DNA of 17,064 nt, taken from the NCBI GenBank assembly GCA_035946955.1, contig DASYYE010000317.1, positions 1 to 17,064 on the forward strand. The letters run 5' to 3'. This stretch comes from DASYYE01 sp035946955 (GTDB lineage Bacteria > Actinomycetota > Actinomycetes > Streptosporangiales > Streptosporangiaceae). Both the position numbers and the translations under genes were made by a program. This document shows, piece by piece, positions 7,642 to 15,007 of the stretch; position 1 is the stretch's first letter; each line of letters opens with the position of its first letter. The notes under the pieces are model-generated. The model did no database searches and had not been told where the DNA came from. It saw only the letters and a program-made list of their open reading frames with translations.

Positions 7642-7670
7642 CCGCCCCGGGTGCTAACGACCCGGGGCGG
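7642..7670 (-). terminator. Strong hairpin terminator behind the secreted repeat protein
   Basis: CCGCCCCGGGT (7642-7652) pairs perfectly over 11 bases with its complement at 7660-7670 around the loop GCTAACG. It begins about 10 bases beyond the stop of the minus-strand gene 7681-8805. There is no T-tract, which is common for terminators of high-GC actinomycetes. Confidence 0.78.
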
Positions 7671-7680
7671 CCAGTGTGTC

Positions 7681-8805
7681 TTAAGAACTCGCCTGGTAGG
7701 AGACGCCGGCCAGCGAGGTGAAGGTTGGCTTGAGGCCGCCGAACAGGTACATGGTGCCGTCCGGTTTGATCTCCAGGGAGGCAGGGGGAGCCAGTTCCTC
7801 GTTCACGGTCAGGTACAGCGTGTGCGCCGGCCTGGCCGCCAGCGGGAGTGTCGCGACCGGGCCGCTGCCATGGGGTGAGTACGGGTCGGGGGCGAGCGCG
7901 CCGGCGAGGTACACGACCCGGCCACTGATGTAGTACGACGTGTCCCCGTTCCAGCATTGGTTGTTGTAGACCGGCTCCCAGTTGTTCTCCAGGTTCAGCG
8001 GCTGCCACGGCGTGCCGGTCGACGGAAAGGAGATACCAGCCAGCGAGGTGAACCCGGCGGCGCTGGTGGTGGCTCCGCCCGGGCCTTCGTCCTGGACCGT
8101 CATGGTGTTCAGGGATGGGTCGATCCGCAGCCAGCCGACGGTGCCGCCGGAGGTGTAGACATTGGTCTCCACACAGTTGTCGGGCCCGTCAATGGTGGGG
8201 AACACAGCGAAGTCGCCGTCTGGGTTGGTGGCGTTGTTGGTCACTGAGCCGGACAGGTGGGTGATGTTGCCGCTCACGAAGAACGACGGGTCTCCCGTGC
8301 CGTAGTTGCCCTGCGCTGACTGCCAGCCATTTTCCAGGGCGAGCGACTGCCCGGCCGGTGCGCTCTGGGCTGCCGGGAACGAGATGCCGGCCAGCGAGGT
8401 GAACCACGTGGCGGCGCCGCCGTAAGCGTACATCCCGCCGCCTGGTTCGATGCGCAGCACCCCGGCGGTGCCGTTCAGCGTGTACACGGTGAAGTATGAC
8501 GTGCTGGCGGGCGCGGCCTGCGGTGGCAGTACCGCGAACTCCTGGCCCCCGGCGGCGCTCTGGTCCAGGGAGCCGGTCAGGTACACCATCGCGCCGTCAA
8601 CGCAGTACATCGGGTCCCCGGTGCCGTACAGGCCCTGCGCCTGCCAGCCGTTCAGCAGGTACAGCGGCTGCCAGATGCACGCGGGCCTGACCGACGCGCC
8701 AGCCATCGGCGCGTTGACCAGCGCACCAGCGCCAAGCGCCAGTACGGCCAGCAGCACCGCGGTGACGCGCGGCACTGAAGCGAGCCGTTTGGATCGTGCT
8801 GTCAT
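7681..8805 (-). CDS. Secreted protein of three tandem phage-fibre-like repeats
   Basis: 374 residues with a signal peptide (basic MTARSKRLASVPR, hydrophobic 14-30, likely cleavage after AGA near 37) and no later membrane segment, so exported. The mature part is three repeats of about 100 residues: about 46-143, 155-261 and 268-370. Each opens with a Leu-rich strand plus NGW or NNW, has a G-D-P/T-aromatic strand, a V/I-x-L-x-G-S/A-L/V strand, an AVLP or ATLP turn, and an LRIEP or LEIKPDG strand, and ends FTSLAGISF or FTSLAGVSY. That order resembles the small beta domains at the tips of phage and tailocin fibres and other carbohydrate-binding tips; this is pattern recognition only. No catalytic motif is visible. 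Two Cys in repeat 1 and one each in repeats 2 and 3 might form disulfides. ATG start with GAGG 7 bases upstream; terminator at 7642-7670. Confidence 0.82.
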   Translation of the reverse strand: MTARSKRLASVPRVTAVLLAVLALGAGALVNAPMAGASVRPACIWQPLYLLNGWQAQGLYGTGDPMYCVDGAMVYLTGSLDQSAAGGQEFAVLPPQAAPASTSYFTVYTLNGTAGVLRIEPGGGMYAYGGAATWFTSLAGISFPAAQSAPAGQSLALENGWQSAQGNYGTGDPSFFVSGNITHLSGSVTNNATNPDGDFAVFPTIDGPDNCVETNVYTSGGTVGWLRIDPSLNTMTVQDEGPGGATTSAAGFTSLAGISFPSTGTPWQPLNLENNWEPVYNNQCWNGDTSYYISGRVVYLAGALAPDPYSPHGSGPVATLPLAARPAHTLYLTVNEELAPPASLEIKPDGTMYLFGGLKPTFTSLAGVSYQASS

Positions 8806-8941
8806 TTCTTTTCCTCAACCCAGTGCGCTGCCAGGCCTGGTGCCCGGCTTGGCCTCAGTTGTAGGCAGCGGGCAGGACTGAGCGCCTGAGTAGCCGTTAC
8901 TTACTTCTGGCCACCGCGCACTGGCCTCGCCGACAGGTGTT

Positions 8942-10189
8942 TCAGCGCTGGCCTAGCGACCACAGGTCGGTGTGTTCGTCGGCGAGCACGGCCGGGGCCA
9001 GCTTGGCCCGCACGGACACCAGACGTGCGCAGGCCGCCATCTCACCGTCGAGGTCCAGTTCGGGGTCACCGCCGCGGTCGAGACCGACAGCGGCCCGCAC
9101 CACCCCGTCCACCAGGTAGAAGCCGATCAGCCTGGCCTGCGCCACGCTGCCGCGGACCACGAACTCATCCCACCTGGTGGCGTGGCCGACGTACTCGATC
9201 TTGTGCTCGTACTGGTCGGACCAGAAGCTGTGGAGGTAGTCGTAGGGGGCGGCCGAGCCGAGCATGGACCTGGCCGCCGCGGCGCCCTGCTTCTCCGCGT
9301 TGTTGTAGTGCTCGACCCGGACCCGCCCGAACAGCGGGTGGAGGTGGTTGGCCACATCACCAGCCGCGTAGACGTCGGGCGCGCTGGCGCGGCAGAGCTC
9401 GTCGACCAGGATCCCGTTCTCGCGTGCGACCTCGATGGCTGGCAGGCCGGGGTCGATGCCCACCCCCACCACGGCGAAGTCGCACGCGATGCGGTGCCCA
9501 GTAGCGGTCACGACCGCTTCGACGCGCTCGCCGCCCTCGAAGGCGGCGACCTGTTCCCCGGGCAGCAGGTCCACGCCGTGCCCACGGTGGATGGTGCTGA
9601 CCAGCGCGCCCACCTGGCCGCCCAGCACCCTCTCCAGCGGGTCCCGGCCCGGGAAGGCCGCGCTCACCCGCACTCCCAGCTCGGTCAGCGAGGCTGCCAC
9701 CTCACAGCCGATGAACCCCATGCCCACGACTACGGCGCGTCGGCCGGGCCTGGCCTCCCGCTTGATCGCGTCGCACTCGGCCACCGTGCGCAGGTAGTGG
9801 ATGCCGGGCAGGTCGGCCCCGGGTGTCCGCAGCCGCCGGTTGCGGCCCCCGGTGGCGACCAGCACCTTGCCGTAGGACAGTTCCTCGCCCGTGTCTAGGG
9901 TGACTGTGTGCGCGGCAGGGTCGACGGCCGCCACGGCGGCGTCGCTGCGTAGCTCGACATCGTGGTCGGCGTACCAGCCGGCCGGCCTGACGAACCAGCC
10001 GTCGAGGTCCTCCTCTGACCGCAGGTAGGTCTTGGACAGCGGCGGACGCCCAAAGGGGACGCTGGGTTCCCGGCTGATCAGCACGACCGGCCCGGTGAAC
10101 CCCTCCTCCCGGAGCGTGGCGGCGGCGTTGCCACCCGCGACGCCACCCCCGATGACCACGATGGGGTTTCCCGCAGACCGTTGCGCCAC
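8942..10189 (-). CDS. FAD-dependent NAD(P)H:ferredoxin-reductase-type oxidoreductase
   Basis: Flavoprotein of 415 residues in the pyridine-nucleotide-disulfide fold, ferredoxin/rubredoxin reductase branch; it would pass electrons from NAD(P)H through FAD to a ferredoxin. Features: FAD-binding VVIGGGVAGGNAA at 11-23, PFGRPPLSK at 45-53, the ATGG strand end at 112-115, a second nucleotide-binding GMGFIG at 156-161, the FAD-closing DVYAAGDVA at 272-280, and the reductase C-terminal domain starting with SFWSDQY at 321. No redox-active CxxC is seen. The acidic residue that usually ends the second beta strand of NADH-specific members is replaced by Phe179, with Arg182 nearby, so NADPH use is possible. 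GTG start, 33 bases after the CBM48 gene on the same strand. No ferredoxin or P450 partner is in the window. Confidence 0.92.
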   Translation of the reverse strand: MAQRSAGNPIVVIGGGVAGGNAAATLREEGFTGPVVLISREPSVPFGRPPLSKTYLRSEEDLDGWFVRPAGWYADHDVELRSDAAVAAVDPAAHTVTLDTGEELSYGKVLVATGGRNRRLRTPGADLPGIHYLRTVAECDAIKREARPGRRAVVVGMGFIGCEVAASLTELGVRVSAAFPGRDPLERVLGGQVGALVSTIHRGHGVDLLPGEQVAAFEGGERVEAVVTATGHRIACDFAVVGVGIDPGLPAIEVARENGILVDELCRASAPDVYAAGDVANHLHPLFGRVRVEHYNNAEKQGAAAARSMLGSAAPYDYLHSFWSDQYEHKIEYVGHATRWDEFVVRGSVAQARLIGFYLVDGVVRAAVGLDRGGDPELDLDGEMAACARLVSVRAKLAPAVLADEHTDLWSLGQR

Positions 10190-10222
10190 GCCCTACATTC
10201 TGTCCCGGCAGGTGGCGGCTAA

Positions 10223-10504
10223 TCAGACCATGATGCTGGCGTCCTGGCCCTCGTATGCCGGGGCGGTCTCGTCGTCGAACCACACGCCACCCTCGGCGAG
10301 GTAACGGAAGCGCAGCATGCTCCCAGCTTGGACGGTCACCGCGGCGCTGCGTGTGCCGCCTGCCCGCCGCCGCATCGGATGGGCGAAGGGATTCCAGTCA
10401 TTGAAATCACCCACCACGGACACGGCCCCGCGAGGCTCATCAGCGGGCAGTGTGAAGGTGACGCGGACGGTGCCGTTCCGCCCAGGCCTGGTTTTCTTGA
10501 TCAA
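10223..10504 (-). CDS. Stand-alone CBM48 (isoamylase N-terminal-like) domain protein
   Basis: 93-residue protein consisting of a single Ig-like glycogen-binding domain of the CBM48/AMPK-beta type. Visible: VRVTFTLP, VSVVGDFNDWNPFAHPMRRR with the G-D-F-N-D-W turn, then FRYLAEGGVWFDDETA, in which the aromatic residues would pack on alpha-glucan. It has no catalytic domain. Similar small proteins are common in actinobacteria; their role is unproven and could be glycogen targeting or protein association. The start is TTG at 10504, preceded by GGGAGG with 10-base spacing (10515-10520); no in-frame ATG lies near. It is 33 bases upstream of the flavoprotein gene and probably cotranscribed with it. 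Confidence 0.85.
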   Translation of the reverse strand: MIKKTRPGRNGTVRVTFTLPADEPRGAVSVVGDFNDWNPFAHPMRRRAGGTRSAAVTVQAGSMLRFRYLAEGGVWFDDETAPAYEGQDASIMV

Positions 10505-10700
10505 CTTCTTCTTCCCTCCCGCGCTGGACTACCCGCATCGGGCCGACTATCCGATTGTGCGTACAGTGGCCGAAATTGCTGGTGAAGCAGGCCCGGCGTG
10601 TCGGCGCGGGCAGTGGTCTCGGCGAGTCCGGCGCCGTATCGCTTCCTTCCCACGCCAGCCAGGGCCCATGCCCGGTGATGAACTGCTCGAGACCGGATGC

Positions 10701-11666
10701 TCACGTAGCGTATAGAACACCCAGTGCAGCGGCGGTATCCATCATCTGGCCGCGCAGTTCCGGCGGCCCGAGGACCTCGACGTCAGCGCCGAACCCAAGC
10801 AGTGTTGCCTGGGCGTACTCGAGTTTCTCGAAGGGCAGCCGCAGGCGTGCCCAGCCGGAGGGGCCGGGCGGAGTGTCCCAGTCGACCTCAGCGGCGTGCG
10901 CTGGCTCGACGCTGCGCCGCAGACGGCGCAGGCAGCCGGGGCGCACGCGGACGTCCACCATGACCACCGGTAGACCGCGCTCGAACTCTTCGCACCACGC
11001 CGCCCAGAATGCGGCCAGGTCGAACCGTGGCGGACGGCTGAACCGCTCGTCAGTCAGGCGCACGCGTTCGAACCGGCCGACGCGGTAACCGCGCACCGCC
11101 GTGCCCTCGGACGCGACCAGGTACCAGGTTCCGGCCTTCAGTACCAGGCCGAGCGGCTCCAGCCGGCAGTCGCGCGGGCCCGCCTTCCCCCCGAAACGCG
11201 CCTCGACCACCTGGTCGCCGAAGACGCCCGTCGCCAGTGGTTCGAGGTGGAGTGTGGCGCGCCGGGTGGTGAACCAGCCGGGGGCGTCGAGGTGGAACCG
11301 GCCTGCCGCAGCCAGCGCCTGCTCGCGGAGCGGGGCCGGCAGCGAGGCGGCCAGTTTGAGTTGTGCGGACATCAGGGCCTGGCCCAGCCCCAGTTCGTGC
11401 GCGGGGCCAGCTGTCCCGAACGTGACGAGCGCCTGTGCCTCGTCCCGGTCCAGGCCAGTCAGCCGGCTGCGGTAGCCATCCACCAGCCGGTAGCCCCCGT
11501 CCCGGCCCCGCTCGGAGTACACGGGAACGCCTGCGGCGGAGAGGGCTTCGATGTCGCGCTGCACGGTCCGCACCGACACTTCCAGCTCAGCGGCCAGTTC
11601 GGGTGCGGTCATCCGGCCCCGCGCCTGGAGGAGCAGCAGGACCGCGACCAGGCGGCTCGCCCGCAT
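10701..11666 (-). CDS. WYL-domain transcriptional regulator (YafY-type)
   Basis: 321 residues. An N-terminal winged helix-turn-helix (RLVAVLLLLQARGRMTAPEL, then SVRTVQRDIEAL at 31-42 and GVPVYSERGRDGGYRL at 46-61) would bind DNA. A central WYL domain carries the naming W-Y-L at 181-183 and the basic patch RGYRVGRFERV at 192-202, typical of ligand or nucleic-acid sensing, and a C-terminal extension follows. It faces the SDR and monooxygenase genes across 53 bases containing a palindrome, so autoregulation and control of that operon are likely. The signal sensed is unknown. ATG start. Confidence 0.93.
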   Translation of the reverse strand: MRASRLVAVLLLLQARGRMTAPELAAELEVSVRTVQRDIEALSAAGVPVYSERGRDGGYRLVDGYRSRLTGLDRDEAQALVTFGTAGPAHELGLGQALMSAQLKLAASLPAPLREQALAAAGRFHLDAPGWFTTRRATLHLEPLATGVFGDQVVEARFGGKAGPRDCRLEPLGLVLKAGTWYLVASEGTAVRGYRVGRFERVRLTDERFSRPPRFDLAAFWAAWCEEFERGLPVVMVDVRVRPGCLRRLRRSVEPAHAAEVDWDTPPGPSGWARLRLPFEKLEYAQATLLGFGADVEVLGPPELRGQMMDTAAALGVLYAT

Positions 11667-11678
11667 ACCACGGACAAT

Positions 11679-11699
11679 ACCTGACAGATTCTGTCGGGT
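11679..11699. promoter_or_regulatory. Palindromic operator candidate between WYL regulator and SDR
   Basis: Core GACAGA-T-TCTGTC at 11683-11695 is perfect; extended outwards to ACC and GGT it pairs 9 of 10 positions around the central T. It sits 12 bases from the regulator start and 20 from the SDR start, where a bound dimer would block either promoter. TATTGT on the minus strand (11674-11679) could be the regulator's -10 and TACGCT at 11708-11713 the SDR's, which would leave both with almost no leader. Confidence 0.6.
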
Positions 11700-11719
11700 T
11701 GAGAACCTACGCTCACACC

Positions 11720-12574
11720 ATGGCCAGCTCTGCGAAGGTTCCCGTGATATGCGTCAGCGACCGGGTGGCGCTGGTCACCGGTGCCAGCCGCGGTTGCGGC
11801 CGGGGCGTCGCGGCGGTGCTCGGCGAGAACGGGTGGACCGTGTACCTGACAGGGCGCAGTGTGCGCGGGGAGCCGTCAACCCTTGGGCGGCCGGGAACCA
11901 TAGACGACACCGCCGACCGGGTGACCGCCCGCGGCGGCCATGGCATCGCGGTCCGGTGTGACCACACCGACGACACGCAGGTGCAGGCGGTGTTCGACCG
12001 TATCCAGGCGGAGCGGGGACGGCTCGACCTGCTGGTCAACAACGCCTGGAGCGGGTATGAGCTCTCACCCGACCCGGCACTGGCGTTCTGGGAGATCCAG
12101 TGGCGGCACTGGGACCTGATGTTCACCGGTGGGCTTCGTGCGACGGCGTTCGCGTCCCGGCTGGCCGCGCCCATGATGATCCAGGCCGGGCATGGGCTGA
12201 TCGTCAATGTCACGTGGGTGCTCGACCGCCCGCACGGGCACGCCTTCTACGAGGTGGTCAAGAACGGCACCAACAAGCTGACCGAGCAGCTGGCCGACGA
12301 CCTGCGCCCACATGGGGTCACCTGCCTGGCCCTCTCACCTGGCTGGATGCGGCTGGAACGGATGGACCTGACACCAGCGCAGGCGACGATGACCGAATCG
12401 GCCGAGTTCAGCGGGCGGGCGGTCGCCGCCCTCGCCGCCGACCCCGGGGTGCTGGCCAAGTCCGGGCAGGTGTTCACCACCCCCCACCTGGCCCGCGAAT
12501 ACGGCTTCACCGACGTTGATGGAAAACAGCAATCGGAGTTCTGGGACCAGCACTGGTCCGGAACCGGGCCCTGA
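11720..12574 (+). CDS. SDR-family NAD(P)-dependent oxidoreductase (DHRS1-like)
   Basis: Short-chain dehydrogenase of 284 residues. The cofactor motif is TGASRGCG at 20-27; the NNAG motif appears as NNAW at 107-110; the active-site pair is Tyr177 and Lys181 in YEVVK. The segment layout (VYLTGR, FWEIQWRHWDLMF, GLRATAF, SPGWMRLE) resembles the DHRS1-like branch. The usual catalytic Ser before the Tyr appears as Thr165 in VNVTW. The substrate is unknown. ATG 11720 sits at the end of the 53-base divergent gap; a longer in-frame opening to 11435 runs antisense to the regulator and is not used. Its TGA is followed at once by the ribosome site of the monooxygenase gene, so the two are cotranscribed. 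Confidence 0.92.
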   Translation: MASSAKVPVICVSDRVALVTGASRGCGRGVAAVLGENGWTVYLTGRSVRGEPSTLGRPGTIDDTADRVTARGGHGIAVRCDHTDDTQVQAVFDRIQAERGRLDLLVNNAWSGYELSPDPALAFWEIQWRHWDLMFTGGLRATAFASRLAAPMMIQAGHGLIVNVTWVLDRPHGHAFYEVVKNGTNKLTEQLADDLRPHGVTCLALSPGWMRLERMDLTPAQATMTESAEFSGRAVAALAADPGVLAKSGQVFTTPHLAREYGFTDVDGKQQSEFWDQHWSGTGP

Positions 12575-12579
12575 GGAGG
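12574..12579 (+). promoter_or_regulatory. Shine-Dalgarno AGGAGG of the monooxygenase gene
   Basis: AGGAGG overlaps the last base of the SDR stop codon and lies 8 bases before ATG 12588. It fixes that start rather than the ATG at 12516 inside the SDR gene, and shows translational linkage of the two genes. Confidence 0.75.
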
Positions 12580-12587
12580 CGCTAGTC

Positions 12588-13424
12588 ATGCTCTATGGGA
12601 TCTCGGTCTCGCCGGCCGGCCCGGGTGGCGACCCGGCGGCCATGGCGGAACTGGCAGCCGAGGCTGAGCAGGCAGGCTGGGACGGACTCTTCCTCGAGGA
12701 CTACATCGTCTACCAGGGCAACGTCGGCATGGCCACCTACGACCCGTGGGTCACGCTGGCCGCGATGGCGGTCGCCACCAGCCGGGTCCGCCTCGGCCTG
12801 ACGGTCACCCCGGTACCGCGGCGGCGCCCATGGAAGCTGGCCAGCGAGGCCGTCGCCCTCGACCACCTCAGCCAGGGCCGCCTGATCCTCGGCGTCGGCT
12901 CCGGTGATGCGAACGACCCAGCCTTCAGTGCCACCGGCGAGCCACTCCGGCCCGGCGTCCGCGCCGAACTGCTGGACGAGGGCCTGGCGGTCATGACGGA
13001 GCTGTGGACCGGCGAGCCGGTCACCTTCCACGGCCGCCACTTCCACGTCGAGAAGCTCACGCTCTCGCCGCGGCCGGTCCAGCAACCCCGCATCCCGGTC
13101 TGGGTCGGCGGCGACTGGCAACTGCGCGGTGTCAGGGCCAGAATCACCCGCTGGGACGGCAGTTGCGTGTACAAGGGGTCGCCGTCGCAGGAATGGCAGG
13201 ACATGACCGCGGCCGATGTCCGCGAGATCCGGTCCGCTGTCGGCAGGCCCGAGTTCGACATAGCCCTCGGCGGGCGGGCCCGGGCTGAGGACTGGGACCA
13301 GGACCGGGAGCACATCCGCTCCATCGCCGACGCGGGGGCCACCTGGTGGAGCGAATGGGTGGAGCCGGGCGACAGACAGCGGACCATAGACGCAGTGAGG
13401 CGGGGCCCGCTCCGGGGCGACTGA
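12588..13424 (+). CDS. Luciferase-like (LLM class) monooxygenase or F420-dependent reductase
   Basis: 278-residue member of the bacterial luciferase TIM-barrel superfamily, which uses FMNH2 or reduced F420. Visible: LYGISVSPAG at the first strand, AEAEQAGWDGLFLEDY, the DPWVTLAAMAVATSRVRLG strand-helix, RRRPWKLASEAVALDHLS then GRLILGVGSGD (cofactor phosphate region), ELWTGEPVTFHGRHFHV, and RIPVWVGG. These are standard LLM features, with no luciferase-specific residues to name a substrate. Cofactor choice between FMN and F420 cannot be settled, though a DDN-type protein nearby favours an F420-using host. It shares an operon with the SDR under the WYL regulator. The last 75 bases recur at 14349-14423. 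Confidence 0.92.
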   Translation: MLYGISVSPAGPGGDPAAMAELAAEAEQAGWDGLFLEDYIVYQGNVGMATYDPWVTLAAMAVATSRVRLGLTVTPVPRRRPWKLASEAVALDHLSQGRLILGVGSGDANDPAFSATGEPLRPGVRAELLDEGLAVMTELWTGEPVTFHGRHFHVEKLTLSPRPVQQPRIPVWVGGDWQLRGVRARITRWDGSCVYKGSPSQEWQDMTAADVREIRSAVGRPEFDIALGGRARAEDWDQDREHIRSIADAGATWWSEWVEPGDRQRTIDAVRRGPLRGD

Positions 13425-13478
13425 GGGGCTACGTGCCAACGACAACCCTGACGCGCTGCCTGCCGCGACGCACCTGGG

Positions 13479-13484
13479 TATGGT
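13479..13484 (+). promoter_or_regulatory. Candidate -10 box of a leaderless DUF1152 transcript
   Basis: TATGGT lies so that transcription would start at or beside the GTG at 13491 (6 intervening bases), the layout of actinobacterial leaderless genes. No ribosome site precedes the GTG. No convincing -35 was found. Confidence 0.4.
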
Positions 13485-13490
13485 CGCCTT

Positions 13491-14330
13491 GTGGGCGGAA
13501 CCCTGCTCGTCGCCGCAGGCGGTGGTGGCGACGCCATCACCAGCGCGGCGCTAGCGTCCGTCCTCCCACTCACCAGCCCCCCAGCCGTGATGACCTACTC
13601 CTGGGACCGGCTCATGATCGACCCTGTCCCAGGACCCCGCAGCGCCACGGACTTCACCGGCCTGCGGCGCCTCGCACCACACGTTCTGGAAGTCATCCCC
13701 CAAACGAGCGTGGTCCCACCGGCCGCTTCGTCGCTGCCACGGCTTGCGGCTGAGCTTCCCCCGCGCCTTCTGCTGCTAGACCCGGTCGGCGGAGCGGTAC
13801 AGATGGCAGAGCAGATCCAGGCTGCGGCGGCCCTGTTCGGGGCTGATGCCGTGGGGTTGGTCGATGTCGGGGGAGACATCCTCACCAACGGCGCTGACCC
13901 GGGACTGCGCAGCCCGCTGGCGGACCAGCTTGCCCTGGCCGCCTCTGTCCGCGCTGGCCTGCCGGCCCGGCTGCTGGTCACCGCCCCGGGCATAGACGGA
14001 GAGCTCCCGGCCGCGCTTGTCCTGGCCCGGCTGCGCGACCTCGTAGCCGAGATGACCGGCATCTCCGAGATCCGCTACGAGACCCACAAGGCACGTCGGC
14101 TCCATGGCCGAAACACCCACCGCCCCACTCGCGCAGACCTGCCGACGATCGACACAAAAGCCCGTGAAGCAGCCAGCCGGGGAGCCCGCTACATCAGCAT
14201 GCGGCGCCTAGCCGAGCTCCTCCAGGCCACCACGCTTGACGCCTTCCATGACCTATCTGACCTGCTCGCAGCCGAGCGACCCGACCAGTACACGCCATCC
14301 ATCTACCGGACACAGCCATGCCCTGAATGA
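13491..14330 (+). CDS. DUF1152 domain-containing protein
   Basis: 279-residue protein matching the uncharacterised DUF1152 pattern: an N-terminal glycine-rich nucleotide-binding-like loop LLVAAGGGGDAITSAAL at 5-21, then TYSWDRLMIDPVPGPRS, a LLLLDPVGGA strand, and GLVDVGGDILTNG with a conserved D-x-G-G-D-x-L. I read these as a Rossmann-like domain that could bind a nucleotide, but no reaction is known to me. In the middle, LLVTAPGIDGELP gives another Gly turn. The end (YTPSIYRTQPCPE) is polar. GTG start with a possible leaderless promoter. The gene is flanked by two copies of the monooxygenase 3' end, 999 bases apart, suggesting that it was placed here by recombination. Confidence 0.8.
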   Translation: MGGTLLVAAGGGGDAITSAALASVLPLTSPPAVMTYSWDRLMIDPVPGPRSATDFTGLRRLAPHVLEVIPQTSVVPPAASSLPRLAAELPPRLLLLDPVGGAVQMAEQIQAAAALFGADAVGLVDVGGDILTNGADPGLRSPLADQLALAASVRAGLPARLLVTAPGIDGELPAALVLARLRDLVAEMTGISEIRYETHKARRLHGRNTHRPTRADLPTIDTKAREAASRGARYISMRRLAELLQATTLDAFHDLSDLLAAERPDQYTPSIYRTQPCPE

Positions 14331-14348
14331 CGGTCCAACCGCTGACCG

Positions 14349-14423
14349 AGCGAATGGGTGGAGCCGGGGGACAGACAGCAGACCATAGACGCAGTGAAGC
14401 GAGGTCCGCTCCGGGCCGGCTGA
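14349..14423 (+). pseudogene. Remnant of a luciferase-like monooxygenase 3' end
   Basis: 75 bases equal to 13350-13424 at 68 positions, including the stop codon, encoding SEWVEPGDRQQTIDAVKRG and a short tail. There is no start, and an in-frame TGA (14343) stands just before. Similarity ends abruptly after the stop and fades within a few bases upstream. Several of the changes are silent or mild (R to Q, R to K), as expected if it once belonged to a working paralogue rather than being a fresh copy. Confidence 0.8.
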
Positions 14424-14462
14424 GATGCCATCCGTGATCGAGTACGCGCCGGCGATCGAGTA

Positions 14463-14999
14463 CTAACGAATAACGCGGTAGTCGACGAGCAGGTAGCCAG
14501 TAGGTGAGGTCTCGCTTCGGATCGATTCGAGCTGGATCGGTGGCAAGCCGTCGAGGAGCCGTCGTCCGCGTCCGGCGATCCTCGGCGCTATCACGAGCCT
14601 GAGTTCGTCGGCAACGCCGGCGGCGAGCAGCGCCTGCGCGACCGAGATACTTGCATGGACGCCGATATCGCCGCCGTGCTGCTGCTTGAGGTCCCGAACG
14701 GATTCGACCAGCCCGCCGTCGAGCGGCGTCGCATTGTCCCAATCCCGGTCAAGGGGCGTCGATGTCGCGACGTACTTCGTGACCCCGTTGATGAATGCCG
14801 AGAATGGCTGGATCTCGCTGCCCGGCCAGAACTGCGCCCATTCGGTGTAGCTACGGCGGCCGAGAATGACCGCGTCCTGGGTCGCGATCACAGCGGCGAG
14901 GTTGGCCTCCATCGCGTCGTCCCAGTCGGCGAAGAAACTATCCGGCTCCTCGGCAACCCCGTCGAGGGACAGCAACTCGTACACGACGATCTTCCGCAC
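14463..14999 (-). CDS. Dihydrofolate reductase/RibD C-terminal family protein
   Basis: 178-residue protein of the DHFR-like fold found in bacterial RibD C-terminal-domain proteins. Family marks are MRKIVVYELLSLDGV at the start, DAVILGRRSYTEW near 42-54, KYVATSTPL, the NADPH-region GGDIGVHASISVAQALLAAG, and VADELRLVIAPRIAGRGRRLL. It is not the housekeeping folate enzyme: residues that place folate (the early DxxxW pattern) are absent. Function is unknown; probably an NADPH-dependent reductase. Start GTG 14999 has GGAGG 8 bases upstream, better than the GTG at 15008, which the same site would overlap. It faces away from the glucosidase gene. Confidence 0.85.
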   Translation of the reverse strand: MRKIVVYELLSLDGVAEEPDSFFADWDDAMEANLAAVIATQDAVILGRRSYTEWAQFWPGSEIQPFSAFINGVTKYVATSTPLDRDWDNATPLDGGLVESVRDLKQQHGGDIGVHASISVAQALLAAGVADELRLVIAPRIAGRGRRLLDGLPPIQLESIRSETSPTGYLLVDYRVIR

Positions 15000-15007
15000 G
15001 CCCTGCA

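Noticed and set aside
8831..8840. Palindrome CCAGGCCTGG upstream of the secreted protein
   Set aside because: The GGCCTGG word recurs across the window inside coding DNA, so it is probably compositional rather than an operator.
10505..10700. 196-base gap between the CBM48 gene and the WYL regulator gene
   Set aside because: I looked for a small gene, a terminator and a clear promoter; only the ribosome site of the CBM48 gene (10515-10520) stands out.
11435..11719. N-terminal extension of the SDR frame
   Set aside because: It runs antisense through the WYL regulator and is Arg/Pro/Gly-rich; the SDR fold starts just after the ATG at 11720.
14436..14463. GATCGAGTAC occurring twice 18 bases apart
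   Set aside because: A short direct repeat with no third copy and no nearby element; may be chance or small slippage.
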